Below, piece by piece: positions 23,616-31,775 of a stretch of 64,000 nt of DNA. Within the stretch, counting starts at the first letter, position 1, and each line of letters starts with the position of its first letter. This DNA comes from Sanguinoderma infundibulare. Lineage: Eukaryota; Basidiomycota; Agaricomycetes; Polyporales; Polyporaceae. The DNA is taken from NCBI GenBank assembly GCA_032821775.1, contig JAVLRN010000005.1, forward strand, positions 496,001 to 560,000. Reading direction: 5' to 3'. The position numbers and the translations under genes are program-made. Below the pieces are notes generated by a model. That model saw nothing but the letters and a program-made list of their open reading frames with translations, searched no databases and was not told where the DNA came from.

Positions 23616-25692
23616 ATGGACTTCACAGAAATTTACAAGCAGACCGCTTCTCTCGTCTCCTTCAGCCCCGGAACCCACTTCCTCCTTACCGCCGTTCAAG
23701 ACCGCCTCATCATCCGTCGCTCGGACTCTTTTCAGATCGCGCGCACCTGGCTCGTCGACTCGACTCCCTCGCCCACTTCCGCCGCGCTATCAAATGCTTC
23801 AAGCGCAGGGCCATCGTCTCTGAGAGAGAGGCCCGGAGAGAGCAGTTCGAACGCGTGGATCACGCACGCAGGATGGTCTTGCGATTCGGAGTACGTTCTT
23901 GGTGCGTGTGCGAAGACCGGGGTGGTCAGTGTCTTCAAACTGAGAGACGAGACGTGGAGTGCGAGGATAGAGGCAGGCTCGGAGGGGCTTGTCAAGGCGG
24001 AGTGGGCACCAGACGGCAGGACAATATTGTGCTTTTCGGAGTGGGGTGTGAGTACCCGACGTACCCTTGCACACGTTTACCTGGCTCAAGCTTGACGGCC
24101 ATCCCGAATGTACGGATGTAGCTTCGAGTGACGATGTGGTCTCTGGTCACCGGCGCCGCAACGTACATCCAATATCCTATCCATCCCGATCGCGGTGCGT
24201 CCAAGCTGTTTCACTGCATCCCCCTAACTTATACAATCTCGTGAAGGCTACGCGTTCCGCCAAGACTCTCGCTACTTCGTGCTTGCGGAGCGTCACAAAT
24301 CCAAAGACACTCTCGGCGTATACGACGCGCACGAAGCCTACCGCCTCGTCAGGGTGCGTCGCCCGTCAATCCGTGCGCCATGCGCGGTTTCATGACATCC
24401 TATGTCCCGCTCCTGGCTTTACAACCGTGGTTCGTGCCTGTAGCACTTCCCACTACCTACAGGATCTCTCTCCTCCTTATGCCTCTCGCCAACCGGCAAC
24501 TATCTCGCGGTATGGGAGGGACCTCTTGAGGTGCGTGGCGCACGCTCCACCAGCGCGATCGAACTGATGGTCGAGTCTGAATGCAGTACAAATTGTACAT
24601 TGTTACATTGGCGGGGAACGTAGTCGGCACGTTCTCGCCAGAACCAGACCCAGGATTCGGTATCAGAACAGTATCATGGCATCCCTCTGGCCTGTTCCTT
24701 GCTGTAGCCGGGTCCGATGACAAGGTGCGTCATTGTTATTGAAGTCATGCTCTTGTGTTGATAATGCCCACCCCTAGGTCCACATTCTCGAGAGCCTGAC
24801 ATGGAATTCTGTAGCTACACTTGACATGCCTATTCGAATACCTGCTGGCGTTGTGAGTAACCCCATAAATTTACAGCCCAGTCTTCTGATGTTTTTGCAG
24901 CATATATGGCGAGAACCCTCTGAATGGCTAGAGGCTACGCACGGCAGAGGCTTCCTCTCCTGTACGTGTTCTTCCCTCGCGCGCTGTTCCCGAGCTGAAA
25001 GTCCTCACATAGACGAGAGGATACAACCCCCCTTCACGCTCCCCACTGCCGCCTCCCAAATCCGGACAAAACCAACCAAGCCTCCCGCTCGCTCTACCTC
25101 TTCCCGCCTTCCATCCTCCAGTTCGACGCAAACCTCAGGGACGACGCAACTCGCGTTCAACACCTCCGGCACGCTCCTCCTCGTCCGTGCCGGCTCGTCC
25201 CCCACCGCCGTCCTCCTCTACGACTTCCCGCACGCCCCTTCCTCCGACTCTCAACCATCTTCGTCCGTGACATCGGAGAGCACCCAGTCGCAAGTCGGCG
25301 TTCCGCACCTCCGCACCGTCCTGCTGCACGCCCAGCCGGTGACCGCTGCGCGGTGGAACCCGGACCCCGGACGCGCGGGCCGGCTAGCCGTCGCAACCGC
25401 GAACCAGAGCGTGTACCTCTGGAGCGACGAGTGGGTCGCTGAATCCGAGGGCGCCAGCTCAGAGGACGGAGGGGAGTCGGAGGTCGCGGAGTGCGTTGGC
25501 GTGCCTGCGCGTGAGTGTACTTCCGCATGGTTTGTCTGTGTGCGCTGCTGACGGTGGATGGCAACAGAGAAGTTCGAGACGCGGGACTTGCGCTGGGCGC
25601 CGGACGGGAAGGGGATGATTCTGCTGGACCGGGAGACGTTCTGCTGTGCGTTCGAGGTCGAGGAGGAAGGGCAGGAGAGTGGGTCCGCGTGA
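23616..25692 (+). CDS. WD-repeat protein WRAP73 (WDR8)
   Basis: Homologue of WRAP73/WDR8, a beta-propeller protein that works at spindle poles and centrosomes, with Msd1/SSX2IP-type partners in fission yeast and animals. The start at 23616 gives MDFTEIYKQTASLVSFSPGT, colinear with the animal N-terminus. About ten short exons follow in family order: AGWSCDSEYVLGACAKTGVV, EGLVKAEWAPDGRTILCFSE, LRVTVWSLVTGAATYIQYPI, YAFRQDSRYFVLAERHKSKD, PTGNYLAVWEGPLEYKLYIV, VSWHPSGLFLAVAGSDDKVH and HILESLTWNSVATLDMPI. A Ser/Thr-rich loop (about 25,060-25,140) precedes the last blades, PVTAARWNPDPG, NQSVYLWSDEW and RDLRWAPDGKGMILLDRETF. Exon junctions were set by frame and consensus. Confidence 0.9.
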
Positions 25693-26838
25693 TTGCTTGC
25701 CGCGTCGGGGATGATGCTAGGTGAGATTGTCAACTGAAGGTTCTGTGTAGCTGTGGTTCATTGCATCCTGCAAGGCATACGAGCGATGTCCATACCGACG
25801 TATCGATGCGAACATACTGGAACACCAAGACGGGAACATCATTTCTCACGAGTTCTCCTAGCTAGGAATTGTGTTACGAAAGGCTCCTAGCCTATTGTGC
25901 TGTGAGGAAAGGTGCCTTTCCATAAGGTCACCCGACTCCAAGAATTTGGAAGGCGTGGGTGCACGTTGGTTACATGCGTGCTCATGACGATCGTCGACCA
26001 CGGCGACTGTTGGCCCAGCTTCCTCCTCCCCCCATTCCTGCCGCTGGCCCGTATTGTTCATTCGTAGGCCTCCACGACGTTATCTGGCTCTGGTGTCATG
26101 GACTTCTGGGCTTCTCTTCTCACTACATCCGACCACCCTAGGACGCCCGCCGGCTCGGTCGTGGACTCGTGGCACCCGTGGTTCGATGTCAATGTCTCTG
26201 TATGTGCGTGACATGCGGTGAGGAAGCCGCAGGAGGATAGATGATCAACATGGTTTCGAATCATTGTGACTCGTAGAAGTGCGTTCAAGTGTACGAACCG
26301 TCTTATTGTTGAACGTTGAGCTTCCACCTCGTTGTAGGGCGACGTTCCGCCCTGCAGGGGTCGGGGTTCGTCCATCCGTGTATCGTTCGGATACTGTCTA
26401 CAGTCTGGGCCTCTTGTTATATCAGCCTTCAGCACGGCTATCCAAGCCGCTGAGCCCCACGGCTTTGACACGCCCCCACACGCGCACGACGTACCTACTA
26501 CTAGCGGGCTCCGGAGCTCGCCCCAGGTCAGGAGCTTTCGTTCATCTCGAGTCCTTTTGTCGTCAGCTGACTGATGCTTCCAGTTGCTGGTCAACGCTGC
26601 CTCCAAGAGCCTGAATCTTCCCTTACGATACTGCAGAAGGTATGTGTCGTGCGTTTGGTGCTTCCTGTCAATTGTTACTATCGTCAGCTAACCTGATGCT
26701 TCCAGCTGCTGGTCAACGTTGCCACGAAGATTCTGAACCGTCCCACAGGGTACTTGATTTGCTACAGAAGGTACACGTTGTGCGTCTCCGTGTTCGATGT
26801 TCACGCTCTTAAGTTGACATCGCTGCCACTGAACGACC
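25693..26838. other. Intergenic region with a tandem exon-like duplication
   Basis: No intact gene is recognised. Two copies of an exon-like unit lie at about 26,571-26,655 and 26,693-26,775. Each begins GATGCTTCCAG(T/C)TGCTGGTCAACG and ends in AGAAGGTA. The rest shows only short frames. Confidence 0.45.
26571..26775 (+). repeat. Tandem duplication of an exon-like unit
   Basis: The units 26,571-26,655 and 26,693-26,775 share GATGCTTCCAG, TGCTGGTCAACG and CTACAGAAGGTA or CTGCAGAAGGTA. Each looks like an acceptor (TTCCAG), a short coding block (LLVNAASKSLNLP versus LLVNVATKILNRP) and a donor (GTATGTG versus GTACACG). The period is about 122 bp. The parent gene is not recognised. Confidence 0.55.
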
Positions 26839-27452
26839 ATGCGATTGCTCGACACGGCAACCGGGCGTTTCGCGGAGACCGACAACCATCAAGCGTACGC
26901 CATCCTCTCGCACACATAGGACCCGGACCGAGAGCAGACGCACCAAGAGGTCCTCCAAATCCAGCGTGAGCACCCAGGGAAGGAGAAGAGCATCCCCTAC
27001 CTATCGCCGAAAGTCCGCCGGTTCTGCGAGCACGCGCGGGCTGACGACTACAAGGTCGGCCGGGTCAGCTCGGCCTGCATCGACCAATCGAGCTCTGTCG
27101 AGCTAACCGAGGCCATCAACTTGATGTACGCCCGGTACGCCGGCGCTGGCATTTGCGATGCGTACCTTCAGGACGTCTACAGCCGCTCCGACTCATGGGA
27201 AGAACAGCTCCGGCGGAGCAGGTGGCATACGCGCGCATGGACGCTCCAGGAGCTTCTCGCACCAAAGGTTGTCAAGATGCTCTCCCGTGAATGGACCGTG
27301 CTCGGTTCCAAGTCCTCGCTTGCGTCGACCTTGGCGGAGATCACGCGCATCCGAAGCCCCGCTGTACTCACTGGCGAGATAGACGTTTCGAACGTCAGGT
27401 CGTGGGCTCCTATGATGATTCGTAGTCTTAGTCTTTTCTACTCGCGATTGGA

Positions 27453-27514
27453 TAGTGAGATAGATCCATTGTTACACGCCAGTACTCGCGTGCAACAATG
27501 GATCTATCTGACTA
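27453..27514. repeat. Hairpin with ~27-bp arms
   Basis: Left arm 27,453-27,479 and right arm 27,488-27,514 are complementary over about 27 bp with two mismatches (core GATAGATCCATTGTT against AACAATGGATCTATC). The loop is eight bases. It lies within the insertion that breaks the HET frame. Confidence 0.8.
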
Positions 27515-27553
27515 CCCGTTTCGCTGGTCTTCGCCATCCGGCATCTTTTGTCT

Positions 27554-27607
27554 TTAGATGATAAGTAGATAAACTAGTGCTTAGATGATAGGTAGATCAA
27601 CTAGTGT
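27554..27607 (+). repeat. 27-bp tandem repeat, two units
   Basis: Two adjacent 27-bp units both start TTAGATGATA and end ACTAGTG plus one base. They differ at three positions. They form part of the insertion in the HET pseudogene. Confidence 0.75.
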
Positions 27608-27677
27608 TGTGCCCGGCCTCCGCCGGACGGAAGTAAGTGGGAGACAATCCCGGCCATACATTGGCGCATGAGTCTAC

Positions 27678-27887
27678 CTACCCAACCTTCACCTTCTGTC
27701 CTTCATCCTCGGCGTAAACTAATTCCAGCTTCACAACATTCTGCATCATCTCCCCCCAGCCCAGCTCACTCCAAAGCACCGGTCCCGCGTCGTTTGTTCC
27801 GTGGATGTAGTAGAATGTGCCCAAAATGAACGCTTCTCTGGAGAACCTGGAGGTTTTGAACTCGCCGCTGTTGTAGACGGAGTACTT
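27678..27887 (-). pseudogene. Antisense coding fragment of an unknown protein
   Basis: On the minus strand 69 codons plus a stop read as plausible protein: KYSVYNSGEFKTSRFSREAF, then ILGTFYYIHGTNDAGPVLWS, then ELGWGEMMQNVVKLELVYAE, ending QKVKVG. There is no ATG at the start, and the fragment begins abruptly at the junction with HET sequence. It looks like the last exon of another gene carried in by the insertion. I do not recognise the family. Confidence 0.5.
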
Positions 27888-28508
27888 GAATTATGGTTTC
27901 CATACGAAACTCCTGTACACTTCCGTCGTTCATCGCATTTCCTGGGCTGTCTCCCGCAATGCGAAGAAGCCAGAGGACAAGGCGTACGGTCTGTTCGGCA
28001 TCTGCGGTGTTCACATGCCCGTTGTCTACGGCGAGGGCCTGGAGGAGGCGTTTCTCCGCTTGCAACAGGCGATTCTGGACTCTCGTACAAGCGAAGGCGT
28101 GCGAGGAGGATCTTTTGCGGATGACTCGGTTGTTCAACAGGTCCATTAGCCAGTGCTACAAGGACACGGGTGTTACTCTCGAGTACTCTGCTGCTGACTG
28201 GCGTTGAGGCTGCATTCAAGAGGCATCGAGTTACGGCGTAGATTGTATACTATACATTGCTTGTTTTCAGTGGACATAACTTATTCAGTTCTTGTTCTGT
28301 TGGAATTTGAATCCTGGTGTGTAGCAGCCCTTGACCACCCTCTGGCGAGGACGACGTTTCGAAGTGTAGAGCGAGGAGATCTAAGATCTCATTGACACAA
28401 GCGAGACAAGCGCCCGATGCTCAACCACGGGAAAGCTCGGCAAGCACATCCCATCAACCTTTTGCATTGTACTTCTTCCTCACCGCTACCTCACTCGACC
28501 CACATCCT

Positions 28509-29166
28509 ATGTCAGACGTGGAGGCCGCTTCGCCTCCTGAAGTCGAGCCCTACCAGACCCAATTCGATCCCGATGGTGACGGGGAACTGTGGGTGAATTG
28601 AGAAGATTCTTGCAGAGAAAGGAAACAAGTACCTCGTCAAGTGGGCGGGCGTCGACAGTACCGGGAAGCCATGGAAGGACTGCTGGGTCTTCAAGAAGGA
28701 CACAACTGACGACCTCATTCGCAATTGGAAACGCGAGAAGGAAAACAAGAGGAGCAAGTCCGGTACGTTTCTCGCCCTTCAGGACGCGGTTGTGGCGTCT
28801 CATTACAGCTCAGGCGCGACCAAGGCGCAAGGATCGTCCGCTTCCTCCGGGGCTGCGGAGCGTGCAGGAAGCGCGTCTACGACATCCACGACACAATGGA
28901 CGCGTCAGCCTGTCGTCGATGCGTCTGCCACATCCAGCAGCACACGTCCGCTCCCTGAGGCGTCTGGTTCCCGTGCGAGTCCCGTTGCCACCTCACGCGA
29001 ACCCTCGCCAGATACGCGGAAGCGTGGGAGGGACACGCGTGCAAGTCCCAGCGTGGAGGCTGATGTCTCGAAGGTGGAACCATCTCGACCCGACAAGAAG
29101 AGGAAACTCGACGCAGAAGTTGGACAACCTCGTCCCGCGGAGGAGTCGGCGTCATCGGCCGGGTGA
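28509..29166 (+). pseudogene. Chromodomain protein gene with a one-base frameshift
   Basis: The ATG at 28509 opens MSDVEAASPPEVEPYQTQFD, then PDGDGELWVN and a stop. The continuation is in another frame from GAG at 28600: EKILAEKGNKYLVKWAGVDS, then TGKPWKDCWVFKKDTTDDLI and RNWKREKENK. This is a chromodomain with its aromatic residues (Y, W, W) in place. One surplus base in GTGAATTGAG at 28,592-28,601 would account for the break, unless it is a sequencing error. An intron-like gap of about 55 bp follows KSG. A Ser/Thr/Pro-rich and basic tail then ends at 29166. Chromodomains bind methylated histone tails. The short tail suggests truncation relative to longer fungal chromodomain proteins. Confidence 0.7.
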
Positions 29167-29735
29167 TCCGCAGTCTATGCTGCCCGACGCTGTTTTCTGG
29201 GTGACAGATGAGCATCGTCTCCCAGCCTCCTCACCCGACGATTTCAAGGACTCGGGAAACCTGGTACCTCTCACCAAATCAGCCTTTGCCCAACCGTTAG
29301 GCCCCATTCACCTCTCCTCCTTGTCGATGGATTTCTTCTATCACACTCGTCGACGGGATCGCCTCTCTGTCATCACTGTCACCGGACCCCGCTGGCACTG
29401 GGCCAAGGTCACGCACGTCGCGCTTCTCCGTTGTGAGGACCGCTCGCGTAGGCTGGTCGGCTTGCTGCTTTACAAGCCACCTGGCTCTGGTGGATGCTTC
29501 TCGATCGGACTAGCGCGATGCCCTTCGTCCCAACAAGTCCCCAGGAACTCCTTCAGCCCGGGGCGCATTCGTCTAACCTACATAACCGACAAACAGCTGG
29601 CCCCGCTCCGGTACAATGTTACGTTGTCAAATCTTCGAAACAAGTGGCAGTGTACTCGGGTTTTGGTATGTGCCCATGTGAGCCATCGGACGCTTCATCG
29701 GACGCTGACCAAGTTTACACACCTTTCAGCTTTTT

Positions 29736-30282
29736 ATCGGCGTTCTGGTCGACGTCATATTCATTTTCAGACTCAAGTCCAAAGGCCTGTTTGAGCATAG
29801 GCTTGCGTACCTCCTTCCGGATATCCTGGTTGGGGCGGTTGGCATGATTGTCAACTCGCATCTACTTCTTAGTGTGGACGACCTCGCTCCGTATTGAGTA
29901 CGTGAATTCGCTGCCGCCTTCGGGACTCCACTGACATCCACTAGTAGGACGCGACCGGAAAGGAGTCCATTACATTTTACTTCCTCCGACAATACCCACT
30001 GCTATACGTCATCAATGTCGCTGCGTCGATGGTCTTCGCCGCGATCGCTATACCCTCTGGGAATACATCCAAGGCGTTGCTCGCGCCAGCGGTGACCATG
30101 CCATGCGTCGTGATGTCGGTGTTGATCTTCCTTCTCTGTTGCATGTGCTGGGGAGGAGTACGCCGGAAGGCCGCCGAGATTGCACTGTACGGATCCACCC
30201 GAATGACCACGTTTCAGAACTGTAGCGGGCCCACAAAAGATGAAGTAGACAGGACGCTGGACCCATCCTCACCCCGAGCGAT
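29736..30282 (+). pseudogene. Probable remnant of a multi-pass membrane protein gene
   Basis: Two hydrophobic exon-like blocks lie in plausible splice context. The first, after TTTCAG at 29,735, reads LFIGVLVDVIFIFRLKSKG and LPDILVGAVGMIVNSHLLLS. The second, after TAG at 29,948, reads FYFLRQYPLLYVINVAASMV and MPCVVMSVLIFLLCCMCWGG. An in-frame TGA directly precedes the donor-like GTACGTG after the first block (about 29,897). No clear N-terminal exons were found; frames between 29,170 and 29,735 are open but unconvincing. The family is not recognised. The 3' end runs into repeat R1. Confidence 0.4.
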
Positions 30283-30525
30283 TCACCCAAGGAATGCACG
30301 CCTGTGAAAATTATCGGTCAGCATTTGAAATCTGCTCAATGAAGAATACAGACAGGTCACAGCCGGCAGCGGCGAGAGTCCAGCTGGAGAGCAACGGATC
30401 TCCGAGGAAGTCGGCTCCAATAAAACCGGGCTCCCCGTAGATTGAATTCCACTCGCAACAAGAGAAACTGATCTTTTGGTCAACGGATATCGTAGTAGCA
30501 AGCTGAGCGGTTCAAAACAGAGACA
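30252..30525 (+). repeat. Dispersed repeat R1, copy 2
   Basis: Same orientation as the copy at 14,555-14,860. Identical core: CCTGTGAAAATTATCGGTCA plus GCATTTGAAAT. GGATCTCCGAGGAAG also matches. Here R1 is followed directly by R2 and R3, so this locus may be the most complete unit of the family in the window. Confidence 0.65.
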
Positions 30526-30544
30526 AGGAACCGCATGAACCGTC

Positions 30545-30745
30545 GAGCCACGTCGTTCCCAGGATGGGTTCGCCAGATTTGGTAACTCAGACGCTCGTTC
30601 CGCCCTTTTCACACTTCTCCCCAGTCGTATGGGCATGCAGCGGCACCCCACTACCCATGCACCAGCATGGATGTCAACCAGACCCTGCCATAAGAAGTCT
30701 CGTCCACACGTGCGACGTCATGCCGGTCCATCATGCCCTACGGCT
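30545..30745 (+). repeat. Dispersed repeat R2, copy 2
   Basis: Matches 18,270-18,475, including CCAGATTTGGTAACTCAGAC, GTCTCGTCCACA and CGACGTCA. It leads directly into R3 copy A, which suggests that R2 is the upstream flank of the R3 unit. Confidence 0.7.
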
Positions 30746-30782
30746 ACAGCGGGACCGTGGCCCGAAGAGGCTATCAGACGAG

Positions 30783-31187
30783 GGCTGACATTGGCTGACT
30801 GGGCTGAACGCGAATGTTGGATGGCATATAATCCCCCTCTCGGCGCCGCCAGCCTTCATCTCTTCTCTTCCCGTCTCCTCTTCTTCCTCTCGGCTTCGGT
30901 CCAAGGTAAGTGATCGTGGTCCGGTGTCATGAGGTGCGTGCGTTTCTCCCGGTTGTGGGTTTCGGCTTCAAGGTGCGTGGTTTCTTTTCGGTTTCCTTGA
31001 GGTGCATGGCTTTCTTTCCTTCGCTTTCGGAGTAGGATATCCTGTAGCTCTTGGTAGTGCTGTTCCCGAGGGAGGGACTTCGGTCCTGGCGCATACCTTT
31101 TCGTGGTCCTCGGGATAAGTACCCTCTCGCTCGTCGTTCCTCGCGCGAGCTAGGGACAACGAGCGAGAGGGGAAACCAAAATGCGCG
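30783..31187 (+). ncRNA. Candidate structured RNA or repeat R3, copy A
   Basis: Same orientation and order as copy B (34,061-34,512). Order of parts: GGCTGACTGGGCTGAACGCG; a TATA-like GCATATAATCC (30,824); a pyrimidine-rich stretch; AGGTAAGTG (30,902); GGTGCGTG-type minisatellite units; then a nearly invariant core of about 95 bp from GTAGGATATCCTGTAG. Predicted RNA structure: stem CCCGAGG (31,065-31,071) with CCTCGGG (31,108-31,114). It encloses hairpin 31,074-31,087 with a 5-bp stem GGGAC/GTCCT and a TTCG loop. A 13-bp 3' hairpin follows (31,122-31,134 with 31,159-31,171). Conservation of pairing between the copies supports an RNA function. An LTR-like or other non-autonomous repeat is the alternative. 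Confidence 0.5.
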
Positions 31188-31775
31188 TTTGCAGTATCAG
31201 TAATAGAATTACTCCTTTATACGCTACGTTTCAAACAATTGAATGAAACCGCTGTATGATAGATACAATACGCATGGGTGCTGGCAGCGGCTGACGACGA
31301 GACGTCGCAATCAGACATGAATTTTGCCACCCTTCCGCGTGGTATTCGATCCCTACGCTATCGCGAGACCCCTCCAAGCGTTGGGAGGCCGGGCTCGAGA
31401 TACCAGTCCTGTATGGTTCATCGGTCGGCCAGCTTGCCATCGAGCCGCCACAAGAAATTGAAGAAAGAAACAAGCTCAAGTGTGGCATGTATAGCTCGCG
31501 ATCCACCCTTGCATCACCTTCATCGGCATGACCTGCCCAGACAATTTGGAATGCTGAGCGAGCCTGTGCGACGCCGTTCGAAAACCCCCAGCCGTGGTTG
31601 GCAGCCCGACGGGTGCCTGTCACCGTTCTCAAGGCTGAGCATATCGCGTGGCACTCGCTCGAAAACGCCTTGGTCCTGACTCGCTCCCGCTCGATGCTCC
31701 TCAACGTCTTAAAGCCCGCGTCTGCCCTCGTCGCTGCTCCGGTAAACTTGGAGCTCCCCTCGTTGAATCTCAGCC
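31188..31775. other. Upstream region of the bisphosphate nucleotidase gene
   Basis: This segment of about 590 bp shows no convincing coding frame. From about 31,640 it becomes CT-rich up to the ATG at 31,776 and probably contains the promoter. It directly follows repeat R3 copy A, so the repeat lies within 600 bp of the start codon. Confidence 0.4.

Larger units (their letters stand above)
27395..27915. mobile_element. Insertion inside the HET pseudogene
   Basis: About 515 bp separate two halves of the HET frame. The insert contains a long hairpin (27,453-27,514), a 27-bp tandem repeat (27,554-27,580 and 27,581-27,607) and an antisense coding fragment (27,887-27,678). GTC or GTCG is present at both ends and could be a short target duplication or chance. 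No transposase is visible, so it would be non-autonomous or a captured fragment. Confidence 0.55.
26839..28149 (+). pseudogene. HET (heterokaryon incompatibility) domain pseudogene
   Basis: The HET family takes part in fungal nonself recognition and cell death. The frame starts at 26839 with MRLLDTATGRFAETDNHQAY and AILSHT, the canonical basidiomycete HET start. It then hits TAG at 26917-26919, where intact relatives have Trp (TGG); one base change explains it. The same frame stays open and shows SACIDQSSSVELTEAINLMY, then RRSRWHTRAWTLQELLAPK and REWTVLGSKSSLASTLAEIT. After DVSNV (about 27,395) the protein is broken by roughly 515 bp of unrelated DNA. It resumes in the same frame at about 27,915 with SVVHRISWAVSRNAKKPEDK, then AYGLFGICGVHMPVVYGEGL and AFLRLQQAIL. 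Two independent lesions make loss of function likely. Confidence 0.85.

Noticed and set aside
28589..29794. 401-codon plus-strand frame
   Set aside because: It overlaps the chromodomain gene in another frame; the later part has no family motif and weak protein character.
30968..31159. Minus-strand peptide over R3 (EGTYPEDHEKVCART...)
   Set aside because: Present in both copies, but beyond the core the frames diverge with indels, while RNA pairing is kept; a structured RNA explains the conservation better.
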